Origin: Syntrophomonas sp.
Lineage (GTDB): Bacteria > Bacillota > Syntrophomonadia > Syntrophomonadales > Syntrophomonadaceae
Assembly: GCA_016841425.1 (NCBI GenBank)
Contig: JAENZE010000001.1
Coordinates: 186,001-250,000 of the forward strand
DNA length: 64,000 bases
Direction: 5' to 3'
In this document: piece after piece, positions 55,879-64,000 of the stretch
Layout of the letters: every line of letters starts with the position of its first letter
How positions within the stretch are numbered: the first letter of the stretch is position 1
Position numbers and translations under genes: made by a program
The notes under the pieces: generated by a model
Told to the model about the DNA's origin: nothing
Databases searched by the model: none
What the model saw: the letters and a program-made list of their open reading frames with translations, nothing else

Positions 55879-57915
55879 ATGAATGAAAAGAATTGCGATA
55901 CCAGTATAAAGGGCATTGTCAGAGCTTGGCAGCAATTTGTGGCAGAAGGAGAACTGGATGCGTTAATTGTACGCAGCGAAATTGCTGAATCATGGTACAG
56001 GTGCAAACAAGCAAAAGTGAATCCATATGCTGTAATTAACGGAGAAATATTGGATGAAAAGAAGCTGAGCGAACATCTCGAAAGAAAAAAGGCTTTGATG
56101 GGGATTGCTTTTCCCTTCATGCAGAAGTTGTATGAATTTGTAGACGGGACAGGATTTATTGTTGTGCTTGCTGATGAACAAGGTTATATACTTGAGCTGC
56201 TAGGAGCCGGGGATACTATTGTTAAAGGTCAAGAAATCAATTTGGTTCGAGGAAGCCGGTGGATAGAAGAAGTGGCTGGTACCAATGGTGTAGGTTCGGC
56301 ACTGGTAACCAGAGGACCGGTACAAGTATCAGGTGCAGAACATTACTGTCAGGCGACCCATGATTGGACCTGTTCAGCCGCTCCAATATTTGATAATAAT
56401 CATCAACTGGTGGGTGTCTTACAAATGTCCGGTCCTTCTGAAGAAAGTCATCAGCATACGCTTGGTATGGTAGTAGCAGCCGCAGCGGCTATTGAAGAGC
56501 AGATGCAAATCAATCAACAAAACTCGGAATTAATACTAATAAATAATCATCTACACAATATTTTTCATACTATGTCTGAAGGGGTCGTAATCATTGACCG
56601 ACGAGGGGTTGTAGAACAGGTAAATCCAGGTGCAGAACGTATTTTGAGAAAACCTGCTGAGGATCTTGTCGGATTATATTTGGAAGATATTTTCAGAGAA
56701 ATACCGCGAGTAAAAGAAATGCTGGCAGCAGGTACCCCCTGCTCAGATATCGAGATAAATGTAAACTGGGAAGGTCGTAACATACATTGCCTTGCCTCTG
56801 GCAAAGCGATTAGAAACGAAGAAGATAAGCTCAATGGTGGGGTCATTATACTAAGTCCTATAGTAAAAATCAAGAATCTGGTCAACCGTTTTAGTGGTGC
56901 ACATGCGAGATTCACTTTTGACGATATTATAGGAAACAGCCCGGAGATTGTTGAAGCTGTAAGAATTGGCAGGCTAGCTGCTCTGAACGACAATAATGTT
57001 CTGTTGCAGGGGGAAAGTGGTACCGGCAAAGAAGTGTTTGCTCAGGCCATCCATAATAAGAGTATGCGTTCTAATGGTCCTTTTGTGGCACTTAACTGTG
57101 CAGCTATCCCCCGGGATCTATTAGGCAGTGAATTGTTTGGTTATGTTGAGGGAGCTTTTACCGGTGCTCATCGGGGAGGGAGACCTGGAAAATTCGAATT
57201 GGCCAGTGGAGGGACCCTGTTTTTAGATGAAATAGGAGATATGACTTACGGCAAGCAAGGTGCACTCCTGCGTGCGATACAGGAAAAAGCAATAATCAGG
57301 ATTGGAGACAACCGGGTTATACCAGTTGATGTTCGCATTATTTGTGCCAGCAATAAAAACCTTCAGGAGGCAGTGGAAAAGGGCAGCTTTCGACGCGATT
57401 TGTTTTATCGTTTAAATGTTTTGAAAATCAATCTTCCCCCTCTGCGTGAGCACCCCGGAGATATACCTTACCTGTTTAACTATTTTGTCAATCAGATTTG
57501 TCAAAGACAGGGAGCTGAAATAGAGTACATCCAGCCAGAACTTATAAACGCCTTGCGAAATTACAACTGGCCAGGCAATGTACGGGAGCTGGAAAACGTA
57601 GTAGAGAGAATGGTTTGCATGGCTCAGGGGAACGTGCTTAACATTAAAGACCTTCCGACAGAAGTATACAGACCAGTAATAAACGATAGGCAGGAAATAC
57701 TAGCATATGATTACTCCGAGTCTCGTGGCTTTAACCCATTAAACATCAGCCAGGAGAGAAAAAAAAGAAAGATAATTCTTGAAGAACAGGAGAAACAGGA
57801 ACTCATAGAATTGATTAGAAGCTGTGGCGGAAATATAAGCCGGGTTGCACGGGAAATGGGGGTTTCCCGCAACACTATATATAGGAAAATGAAACACCAT
57901 AGTATATCCATTTAA
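55879..57915 (+). CDS. Sigma-54-dependent activator, AcoR-like (GAF-PAS-AAA-Fis)
   Basis: A 678-residue enhancer-binding protein: N-terminal GAF-like (about 75-210), PAS (about 215-330), AAA+ ([18 protein letters not shown] intact, [11 protein letters not shown]), Fis-type HTH ([24 protein letters not shown]). It ends about 250 bases before a consensus sigma-54 promoter that drives the aldehyde oxidoreductase operon on the same strand, and a perfect inverted repeat lies between, so this operon is its likely target. The inducer may be an aldehyde or alcohol. Confidence 0.94.
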   Translation: MNEKNCDTSIKGIVRAWQQFVAEGELDALIVRSEIAESWYRCKQAKVNPYAVINGEILDEKKLSEHLERKKALMGIAFPFMQKLYEFVDGTGFIVVLADEQGYILELLGAGDTIVKGQEINLVRGSRWIEEVAGTNGVGSALVTRGPVQVSGAEHYCQATHDWTCSAAPIFDNNHQLVGVLQMSGPSEESHQHTLGMVVAAAAAIEEQMQINQQNSELILINNHLHNIFHTMSEGVVIIDRRGVVEQVNPGAERILRKPAEDLVGLYLEDIFREIPRVKEMLAAGTPCSDIEINVNWEGRNIHCLASGKAIRNEEDKLNGGVIILSPIVKIKNLVNRFSGAHARFTFDDIIGNSPEIVEAVRIGRLAALNDNNVLLQGESGTGKEVFAQAIHNKSMRSNGPFVALNCAAIPRDLLGSELFGYVEGAFTGAHRGGRPGKFELASGGTLFLDEIGDMTYGKQGALLRAIQEKAIIRIGDNRVIPVDVRIICASNKNLQEAVEKGSFRRDLFYRLNVLKINLPPLREHPGDIPYLFNYFVNQICQRQGAEIEYIQPELINALRNYNWPGNVRELENVVERMVCMAQGNVLNIKDLPTEVYRPVINDRQEILAYDYSESRGFNPLNISQERKKRKIILEEQEKQELIELIRSCGGNISRVAREMGVSRNTIYRKMKHHSISI

Positions 57916-57969
57916 AACATTGAAAAATGTGTCAGCGGTGTGACTTGAGTGGTACATCCTTGATGCACG

Positions 57970-57992
57970 TATGTTACACAACATGTAACATA
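57970..57992. promoter_or_regulatory. Upstream activator site of the AOR operon
   Basis: Perfect inverted repeat TATGTTACA-N5-TGTAACATA, about 170 bases before the -24 element. A weaker TGTGTCA-N4-TGTGACT copy lies near 57930. Typical form and distance for an enhancer site of a Fis-type activator. Confidence 0.75.
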
Positions 57993-58112
57993 TAATATCA
58001 TTTTTATGGATCAGGCTTGTAGATGAAATGAAACAACTGCATAATTATTGGAGCAGCCAATATGTCTTTATTAAATTGCTAAGAGACAGCGAAAATGAAT
58101 TTTGACGGTCTG

Positions 58113-58136
58113 AAGCCCCTCCGCATGGAGGGGCTT
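58113..58136 (+). terminator. Terminator of the activator gene
   Basis: AAGCCCCTCC-GCAT-GGAGGGGCTT, 10-bp perfect stem, then a short T-rich run. Confidence 0.8.
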
Positions 58137-58164
58137 ACCTATTTCTTCGTACAGCTTATGCCGG

Positions 58165-58181
58165 TTGGCACAAAAATTGCT
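58165..58181 (+). promoter_or_regulatory. Sigma-54 promoter of the AOR operon
   Basis: TTGGCAC-AAAAA-TTGCT is an exact consensus; GG (58167-58168) and GC (58179-58180) are 10 bases apart. Confidence 0.92.
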
Positions 58182-58260
58182 TTAACATAATACATATGAT
58201 GTCTTGTAGTGGATATTTATTGGTTTCGTTACTTGATGAAGACAAAGCAAAGGTCAGGAG

Positions 58261-58779
58261 GTGAATAACTGGTTTCAAGAAGTTTGGGACCAGGAAAGTA
58301 TGCACAAAGAATTAATTGTTCAGCCGGAAAGATGTACAGGGTGCCGGACCTGCGAATTGATTTGCTCGTTTGTTCATGTGCAGGAATTTGATACAACCCG
58401 CTCTAGAATTAGTGTATTCAACTTTGAAAAAGCAGGTTTTTCTGTCCCTGTAGTCTGTCAGCAGTGCAGTGTGGCGGCCTGTATGGAGGTATGCCCGGTA
58501 GAGGCTATAACTCGCAGTGATAGGACAGGGGCCATGGTTGTCAACCATGATAAGTGTTTGAGATGTAAAATGTGTACTATTGCCTGCCCGTTCGGGGCAA
58601 CTATCTACGACCCGATAAAAGATATAATAGCCAAGTGCGATCTTGGTAATGGGGATCCCATGTGTGTTAAGGTTTGTCCTTCCGGTGCCTTGACCTACCA
58701 GGAGCCCACTCAGGCTAATATCAGTAAACGTAAAGCGTACGCTGCCAGATTCAAAGCGGTTTATGAGGAGGTGGGCTAA
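58261..58779 (+). CDS. Polyferredoxin subunit of aldehyde oxidoreductase
   Basis: A 172-residue protein with four [4Fe-4S] sites: CTGCRTCELIC, CQQCSVAACMEVC, CLRCKMCTIAC, and CDLGNGDPMCVKVC (sixteen Cys). Resembles the small electron-transfer subunit (AorA type) found with bacterial aldehyde oxidoreductases. Start is GTG 58261 (AAAGG upstream) or ATG 58300; AGGAGGTGA overlaps the GTG. Ends four bases before the AOR gene, so the two are cotranscribed. Confidence 0.9.
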   Translation: MNNWFQEVWDQESMHKELIVQPERCTGCRTCELICSFVHVQEFDTTRSRISVFNFEKAGFSVPVVCQQCSVAACMEVCPVEAITRSDRTGAMVVNHDKCLRCKMCTIACPFGATIYDPIKDIIAKCDLGNGDPMCVKVCPSGALTYQEPTQANISKRKAYAARFKAVYEEVG

Positions 58780-58782
58780 ACC

Positions 58783-60588
58783 ATGTATGGATGGACAGGT
58801 AGAATTTTAAGAATTAATTTGAGTGATAGCACAGTCAAAACCGAAGCCTTGAAAAAGTCCGACCTGCAAGACTATATTGGCGCCCGTGGCCTGGGTACCA
58901 AATTATTCACTGATGAAGTTGATCCGAAAGTAGACCCATTAAGTGAAGCCAATAAATTAATATTCATGACCGGACCGCTGACCGGTACGGCAGCTTCTTC
59001 AGCGGGAAGATATAATGTTGTAACTAAAGGGGTTCTTAATGGAACTATCGCCGCCTCTAACTCGGGTGGGAGTTTTGGGCCAGAAATCAAGTATGCTGGA
59101 TATGATGGATTTATTATTGAAGGGAAGGCCAGCAACCCGGTATATTTATGGATATATAATGATCAGGCGGAAATAAGGGATGCTTCCGAAATATGGGGTA
59201 AGGATACCGTGGAAACTACCGATATGATAAAGGAAGCTACTATTGATGAAGCTAAAGTAGCCTGTATTGGACCGGCCGGGGAAAACCTGGTTAAATTTGC
59301 CTGCATAATGAACGAATACAATCGTGCCGCCGGTCGTTCCGGAGCCGGAGCGGTTATGGGAGCAAAAAACCTGAAAGCTATTGCCATACGCGGAACCAAA
59401 GGGTTAAAGGTTGCTGATAATACCAAGTTTTTAGACGTCATTATGGATGCTCGGGGTAAACTTCAGGCTCACCCGGTTACCGGAGCCGGGCTAAAAGCAT
59501 ATGGGACCAACATCTTAGTTAATATACTGAATGAGCATGGCGGACTGCCTTTTAAAAATTTCAGTGAAGCTGCGATTTTTCCTAAGGCTGAAAAAATCTC
59601 CGGGGAGTACCAGGCGGAAAAATATCTGCTCAGAAATAAAGGGTGTTTTGGATGTTCTATTGGCTGCGGAAGGGTTACGAAAATAAAGCAGGGCAAGTAT
59701 AAGGGTCTGGGAGAAGGACCAGAATACGAAGCAACCTGGGCGATGGGGGCCAACCTGGCTCTGGCTAATTTTGAGGCCATTTCTAAAGCCAATTTTCTCT
59801 GCAACGAACTGGGGTTAGATCCGATAACTATGGGAGGTACCTTAGGCTGTGCCATTGAAATGGTAGAAAAGGGGTTTATCCCGGAAGAAGACACAGGAAT
59901 CGAAATGAGATGGGCAGATCCAGACCTGTTGATTGATATGGTGAAAAAAACTGCTTTCCGGGAGGGATTTGGAAACCGACTGGCCGAAGGTTCGTATCGC
60001 CTGGCCGAAAGTTATGGACATCCTGAGTTCTCAATGACAGTTAAAAAGCAGGAACTGCCTGCTTACGATCCTCGAGGCCAGCAGGGTATTGGGCTCAATT
60101 ATGCAACTTCTAATCGAGGAGGGTGTCATGTAAGAGGGTATATGACGTCTCCCGAGGTGCTAGGAATTCCGGTAGTAGTTGATCCTGATGCAACTGAAGG
60201 CAAATCGGAACTGTTGATAATATTTCAGGATTTGACTGCTCTGGTTGATTCAGCCGGGCTGTGTTTGTTTATCACTTTTGCTCTGGGCTTGCCCGAGATA
60301 TCAGAACAGCTGCGGACTGCAACAGGAGTTACCATGACCGACGAAGAATTTCTGCTGGCGGGAGAACGCATCTGGAACCTGGAACGGATGTTTAATCTGC
60401 AAGCCGGGTTCAGTAAAGATGATGATACATTACCCAGGAGGCTGTTGGAAGAGCCTATGGCAGCTGGACCGCATGAAGGCCGGGTAGTGGAATTAGATAA
60501 GATGCTGCCCGAATATTACGGACTTCGAGGATGGGATGATAATGGAATACCGACCGAGGATAAGTTGTCTCAGCTGGGTATATCCTGA
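58783..60588 (+). CDS. aor: Tungsten-dependent aldehyde:ferredoxin oxidoreductase
   Basis: A 601-residue AOR that oxidises aldehydes to carboxylic acids (or the reverse) on a W-bis-pterin site. The four [4Fe-4S] ligands are Cys288, Cys291, Cys295 and Cys494, the same numbers as I recall for P. furiosus AOR. The catalytic-site Glu and His equivalents are in EGPEYE (311-316) and GGCH (446-449). N-terminal [14 protein letters not shown] is the classical start. In an operon with a polyferredoxin and NuoEFG-like subunits. Confidence 0.97.
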   Translation: MYGWTGRILRINLSDSTVKTEALKKSDLQDYIGARGLGTKLFTDEVDPKVDPLSEANKLIFMTGPLTGTAASSAGRYNVVTKGVLNGTIAASNSGGSFGPEIKYAGYDGFIIEGKASNPVYLWIYNDQAEIRDASEIWGKDTVETTDMIKEATIDEAKVACIGPAGENLVKFACIMNEYNRAAGRSGAGAVMGAKNLKAIAIRGTKGLKVADNTKFLDVIMDARGKLQAHPVTGAGLKAYGTNILVNILNEHGGLPFKNFSEAAIFPKAEKISGEYQAEKYLLRNKGCFGCSIGCGRVTKIKQGKYKGLGEGPEYEATWAMGANLALANFEAISKANFLCNELGLDPITMGGTLGCAIEMVEKGFIPEEDTGIEMRWADPDLLIDMVKKTAFREGFGNRLAEGSYRLAESYGHPEFSMTVKKQELPAYDPRGQQGIGLNYATSNRGGCHVRGYMTSPEVLGIPVVVDPDATEGKSELLIIFQDLTALVDSAGLCLFITFALGLPEISEQLRTATGVTMTDEEFLLAGERIWNLERMFNLQAGFSKDDDTLPRRLLEEPMAAGPHEGRVVELDKMLPEYYGLRGWDDNGIPTEDKLSQLGIS

Positions 60589-60606
60589 TAATCGCAGTAT
60601 AAATGG

Positions 60607-60640
60607 CTGGCTGTCACTCGATGTGAGTGGCAGGCAGTCT
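60607..60640 (+). other. Intra-operon hairpin
   Basis: A 13-bp stem with one mismatch (60607-60619 with 60625-60637) then TCTTTT, just before the NuoE-like ribosome site. It may be a partial terminator that lowers expression of the downstream subunits relative to AOR. Confidence 0.55.
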
Positions 60641-60660
60641 TTTAAAGGAGGAAGATGCTA

Positions 60661-61152
60661 ATGGCTGAGGAAGCAGCACATACTGAAGGTGGTATAAGAG
60701 GTATTATCCAGGCTTATCCCCGTGAAAAACGTTTTATTCTGCCTCTTATGCAGGACATACAGAAGGAATACAACTATTTGCCTCGAGAAGCTTTGCTGAC
60801 TATCGCAAACCATGTAGGTGTGCCCTTCAGCAAAGTATACTCCATGGCTACTTTTTATAAAGCTTTTAGTTTAACTCCAAAGGGACGCTACAACATAAGA
60901 GTATGTGATGGCACTGCTTGTCACATAAAAAACTCAGCGGTACTAATTGATCAGATTTATAATAATTTAGGCATAAAACCCGGTGAAACAACCGGGGACG
61001 GGATGTTTTCACTCGAAACGGTTAATTGCCTGGGAGCCTGTGCTATAGCTCCAGTAGTAATGGTAAATGAGATGGTTCACCCCAAGGTTTCTTCATCTGG
61101 TATCCTGGATGTTATTAAAAGATATAAGGGGGGATCAGATGATGCCAATTAA
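60661..61152 (+). CDS. NuoE-like [2Fe-2S] subunit
   Basis: A 163-residue thioredoxin-fold NuoE/HndA type. Cluster ligands are CDGTAC (C-x4-C) and CLGAC (C-x3-C). ATG 60661 has AAAGGAGG 9 bases before it and is preferred over ATG 60655. Partner of the NuoF-like subunit. Confidence 0.94.
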   Translation: MAEEAAHTEGGIRGIIQAYPREKRFILPLMQDIQKEYNYLPREALLTIANHVGVPFSKVYSMATFYKAFSLTPKGRYNIRVCDGTACHIKNSAVLIDQIYNNLGIKPGETTGDGMFSLETVNCLGACAIAPVVMVNEMVHPKVSSSGILDVIKRYKGGSDDAN

Positions 61153-62962
61153 CAATTACCGCGAATCCAGGCAGATTCTGGTCTGCTGCGGGACAGGATG
61201 TCAGGCCAGCGGAAGCATGGAGGTTTTCAATGCTTTTAAGAGTCAGCTGAGATCAATTGAGGGGGTGGAAGTAACAGCATCAACTAAGGCAACTGGCTGC
61301 AACGGTTGGTGCGAGCAGGGGCCACTGGTTAAAATTTTACCGGACGATATTACTTACTGCCTGGTAAAAGTCAAGGATGTGCCGAGAATCATAGAAAAGA
61401 CCATATTAAACCAGGAAATAGTTGAACAGCTCTTATACCGAGATCCGGTCAGTAAAAAGAGAATTAAATCTCACCACCAGCTAAATTTTTATCGCAAGCA
61501 AAAAAAGATAGCTCTGCGTAACATTGGAGAAATCGACCCGGCTTCCATCGATGATTATATTGCCCGGGATGGCTATCAGGCTCTGAAAAAAGCTTTCTCC
61601 ATGAGTGCCCTGGATATTATTAATGAAGTTATTGCATCGGGCCTGCGAGGCAGGGGCGGCGGTGGGTTTCCCACCGGCTTGAAATGGCTGAGTTGTTTTA
61701 AGCAGCAAGAAACCAAACGTTATATTATCTGTAATGGTGACGAAGGTGATCCAGGTGCCTTTATGGATCGCAGTATTATGGAAGGGGACCCACACACAGT
61801 AATTGAGGGTATGCTAATTTGTGCTCTGGCGCTTGGAGCTTCTTCCGGATATATATATGTGAGAGATGAATATGGCCTGGCGGTAAACAATCTTCGACAG
61901 GCTATTCAGGATGCCCGGGACCGATCCCTGCTGGGTCATGATATTATGGGGCAGGGTTATTCTTTTGATATTGAGATCGTAAGAGGTGGAGGTGCCTTTG
62001 TCTGTGGGGAAGAAACTGCGCTGATGGCATCCATCGAAGGTAATGTTGGCGAACCCAGGGATAAGTATCTCTTTCCCGCTGAAAAGGGATTGTGGGGATA
62101 TCCTACTATCATCAATAATGTCGAGACCTGGGCTAATATTCCAGTGATTATTAATCAAGGTGCACAAGAATTCACATCCATAGGAACAGAAAAGAGCACA
62201 GGAACCAAAGTGTTTTCGCTGGTTGGTAAAGTTGTAAACACTGGATTAGTAGAAGTGCCTATGGGTACTACTCTAAGAGAAATAATCTTTGAAATCGGCG
62301 GGGGCATTTTAAAGGGCCGGCGATTTAAAGCTGTTCAGACCGGAGGACCTTCAGGGGGGTGTATTCCAGCAGATCTGCTAGACCTGGAGCTGGACTTTGA
62401 TTCCCTGAGCAAAGCAGGTTCTATGATGGGCTCCGGCGGGCTGATAGTAATGGATGAGCGTACCTGCATGGTGGAAGTGGCCCGCTATTATCTGAATTTC
62501 CTGGCGGGTGAATCCTGCGGTAAGTGTGTTCCTTGTCGCGAAGGTATCCGGCGCATGCTGGAGATACTCTCAAGAATATGTGATGGTAAAGGGCAGTCAG
62601 GCGATCTGGAACTTTTGGAGGATCTGGCGGAGACGGTGCGAGATGCTTCTCTGTGCGGGCTGGGTAAGACTGCTCCCAATCCCGTATTGTCCACAATCAG
62701 GTATTTCCGAGATGAATATTTGGCCCACATAGAAGAACACCAGTGTCCGGCCGGGATCTGCCGCAGCTTGACCCGGTTTTCCATTGATCCAGAAAAATGT
62801 ACCGGGTGTAGTTTGTGTAAAAAGAACTGTCCTGCCGATTGCATAATTGGAGAGCTAAAAGAAGCTCATTGGATCGATATTAATAAGTGTATTAAATGTG
62901 GTTCGTGTGTTGATACCTGCAAGTTTGAAGCAGTTGTCATCGGTAAGGAGGGAGGAAAATGA
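61139..62962 (+). CDS. NuoF/HndC-like FMN and NAD(H)-binding subunit
   Basis: A 607-residue subunit that passes electrons to or from NAD(H). It has an N-terminal thioredoxin-like [2Fe-2S] domain (LVCCGTGCQASGS, CNGWC), FMN/NADH site GRGGGGFPTGLKW, an SLBB region, a [4Fe-4S] site CGKCVPCREGIRRM, and a C-terminal 2x[4Fe-4S] ferredoxin (CTGCSLCKKNC, CIKCGSCVDTC). This is the layout of HydB/HndC subunits of electron-bifurcating hydrogenases. ATG 61139 overlaps the NuoE-like gene by 14 bases and lies after GGGGGG. Confidence 0.95.
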   Translation: MMPINNYRESRQILVCCGTGCQASGSMEVFNAFKSQLRSIEGVEVTASTKATGCNGWCEQGPLVKILPDDITYCLVKVKDVPRIIEKTILNQEIVEQLLYRDPVSKKRIKSHHQLNFYRKQKKIALRNIGEIDPASIDDYIARDGYQALKKAFSMSALDIINEVIASGLRGRGGGGFPTGLKWLSCFKQQETKRYIICNGDEGDPGAFMDRSIMEGDPHTVIEGMLICALALGASSGYIYVRDEYGLAVNNLRQAIQDARDRSLLGHDIMGQGYSFDIEIVRGGGAFVCGEETALMASIEGNVGEPRDKYLFPAEKGLWGYPTIINNVETWANIPVIINQGAQEFTSIGTEKSTGTKVFSLVGKVVNTGLVEVPMGTTLREIIFEIGGGILKGRRFKAVQTGGPSGGCIPADLLDLELDFDSLSKAGSMMGSGGLIVMDERTCMVEVARYYLNFLAGESCGKCVPCREGIRRMLEILSRICDGKGQSGDLELLEDLAETVRDASLCGLGKTAPNPVLSTIRYFRDEYLAHIEEHQCPAGICRSLTRFSIDPEKCTGCSLCKKNCPADCIIGELKEAHWIDINKCIKCGSCVDTCKFEAVVIGKEGGK

Positions 62963-63696
62963 AAATACTGATAGATGACCTGGAGGTAGAGGTCACACAT
63001 GGGGAAACTATTCTTACATCAGCCAGGAAAGCAGGTATTCATATTCCTACCCTCTGCTACCACGAAGCTTTTGAGGGACAGGGAAGATGCCGCCTCTGTT
63101 TGGTAGAAGTAGACTGCCGGGGTGTAAAGCAAGTGGTAACCTCCTGCACCTATCCGGTTACTGAAGAAATAACAGTCAGGACCTCCACCCCCGGGATTGA
63201 AAAGATGAGAAAGAATATTGTGATGCTCCTATACAAACAGGCTTCTGCCAGCACTATATTACATGATATGTACCTGGAATATGGATGTTCGGAAAACTCT
63301 CTGAGTGATAACCCGGAAGAAAAGTGTATGGTCTGCAACCTGTGTGTTTTAGCCTGTGAAGAGATGGGAAGCAGTGCGATATCCCTCATAATGCGAGGTA
63401 CCGAAAAAAGGGCAGCCACTCCGTACGATGAAGCATCAGAGGTGTGTTTGGGGTGCGGTGCATGTGCAGCTATATGTCCTACTCAGGCCATAGAAGTTAT
63501 TGAGCGAGATGGATACCGGATTATCTGGAATAAGAAGTTTACACTCCTAAAATGCCAGCACTGTGGCAGGTCTTTTGCGACCGAGGAGCAGCTGGCTTAC
63601 ATCGATTCAAAAGGGAAATATGCAGATCCAGATAGCCTCATTTGTTTGAACTGCCGACGAAAAATGACTGCCGAAAAGATAGGGATATTTACCTGA
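62959..63696 (+). CDS. NuoG-like N-terminal iron-sulfur subunit
   Basis: A 245-residue protein. It has an N-terminal [2Fe-2S] domain of NuoG/HydA type (HIPTLCYHEAFEGQGRCRLCLVEV), then two [4Fe-4S] motifs, CMVCNLCVLAC and CLGCGACAAIC, then a Zn-ribbon-like part (CQHCGRSF, CLNCRRK). There is no H-cluster domain, so it is not a hydrogenase; here AOR would take that place. Four-base overlap with the preceding gene (ATGA). Confidence 0.92.
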   Translation: MKILIDDLEVEVTHGETILTSARKAGIHIPTLCYHEAFEGQGRCRLCLVEVDCRGVKQVVTSCTYPVTEEITVRTSTPGIEKMRKNIVMLLYKQASASTILHDMYLEYGCSENSLSDNPEEKCMVCNLCVLACEEMGSSAISLIMRGTEKRAATPYDEASEVCLGCGACAAICPTQAIEVIERDGYRIIWNKKFTLLKCQHCGRSFATEEQLAYIDSKGKYADPDSLICLNCRRKMTAEKIGIFT

Positions 63697-63722
63697 GGTC
63701 ACAGGTCTGGAGGTGAAAAGCA

Positions 63723-63953
63723 GTGAAAATCACTGTTAAACTCTTTGCTTATCTGCGTGCGGGACGATTTAAAATCAGCTCAATGGATTTGCCTGAAGAC
63801 TGCACAGTGCAAGAAGTATTAGAAATGCTGGCTATTTCCAGAAAAGAAATGGAAATTGGGATTATTATGATAAACGGAAAACGGGCCAGTTTTAACAGCA
63901 TATTAAAAGGGAATGACACTCTGGCCATTTTCCCCCCGGTTGCAGGTGGTTGA
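63723..63953 (+). CDS. MoaD/ThiS-like sulfur carrier
   Basis: A 76-residue ubiquitin-fold protein that ends FPPVAGG, with the C-terminal Gly-Gly needed for adenylation and thiocarboxylate formation. GTG start at 63723 after GGAGGTG. Such proteins often accompany AOR and probably supply dithiolene sulfur for tungstopterin. Confidence 0.92.
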   Translation: MKITVKLFAYLRAGRFKISSMDLPEDCTVQEVLEMLAISRKEMEIGIIMINGKRASFNSILKGNDTLAIFPPVAGG

Positions 63954-63954
63954 T

Positions 63955-64000
63955 ATGAAGAAGAAATTGCTGGAACTGCTTAATGATTCCAAATATAGTC
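63955..64000 (+). CDS. Truncated gene at the window edge
   Basis: ATG 63955 one base after the MoaD-like stop opens a frame (MKKKLLELLNDSKYS) running off the window. In AOR operons a MoeB/ThiF-type adenylyltransferase often follows; 15 residues cannot confirm this. Confidence 0.5.
   Translation, partial: MKKKLLELLNDSKYS

Larger units (their letters stand above)
57916..58260. other. Regulatory region before the aldehyde oxidoreductase operon
   Basis: Holds a 9-bp inverted repeat, a terminator of the activator gene and a sigma-54 promoter, listed separately. Confidence 0.6.

Overview
The window looks like chromosomal DNA of a strictly anaerobic, low-to-mid GC Gram-positive bacterium (Clostridia), most plausibly a Syntrophomonas-like fatty-acid syntroph. 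The evidence is strong AGGAGG-type ribosome binding sites, a Firmicutes-style LexA box, ydaO-type c-di-AMP control, sigma-54/enhancer-binding-protein regulation of catabolic genes, an electron-transfer flavoprotein/FixCX/acyl-CoA dehydrogenase cluster, a tungsten aldehyde oxidoreductase operon and a likely selenoprotein. The genus is an inference, not a sequence match.

Layout. 0-9.8 kb: SOS polymerase dinB, a NERD protein, a sodium:solute symporter, a lipoprotein, a GntR/ABC exporter operon with its operator, a large secreted protein and two small membrane proteins. 9.9-10.65 kb: a five-gene tRNA cluster (Gly, Arg, His, Gln, Lys) containing an odd tandem repeat that copies the tRNA 3' end. 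10.7-18 kb: a Rieske-type FAD oxidoreductase, a UbiA-family prenyltransferase, a nitrate/taurine-type ABC importer and a CoA-transferase behind a sigma-54 promoter. 18.5-26.3 kb: an orphan Mg-chelatase-like ATPase, two ABC-F ATPases, an XRE regulator with a divergent small gene, and a HesB-like gene with an in-frame TGA that is probably a selenoprotein. 26.5-29.1 kb: a polar amino-acid ABC importer preceded by a clear c-di-AMP riboswitch.

29.4-39.5 kb is the most unusual part. A sigma-54 activator is divergent from a consensus sigma-54 promoter. That promoter drives an unrecognised 240-residue Cys/His-rich protein and a SnoaL/BaiE-like dehydratase-fold protein. The pair then occurs again: an 863-bp segment holding the whole 240-residue gene is repeated with no difference that I can see, while the second SnoaL-like gene has diverged after its first 16 codons. 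FixABCX-type electron-transfer genes and an acyl-CoA dehydrogenase follow on the same strand, which suggests an unknown CoA-linked redox pathway.

39.8-55.5 kb is mostly minus strand: a baeRF-type protein, copper ATPase CopA, two orphan PAS histidine kinases, a YgiQ radical SAM protein, a glycosyltransferase/deacetylase pair, a structured palindromic element, an SLH-domain protein and a UPF0316 membrane protein. 55.9-64 kb is a second sigma-54 activator, a perfect 9+9 bp inverted repeat and a consensus sigma-54 promoter. These head an operon for a polyferredoxin, tungsten aldehyde:ferredoxin oxidoreductase, NuoE/NuoF/NuoG-like electron-transfer subunits and a MoaD-like sulfur carrier. This is a probable multisubunit aldehyde oxidoreductase coupled to both NAD(H) and ferredoxin. 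The last gene runs off the end.
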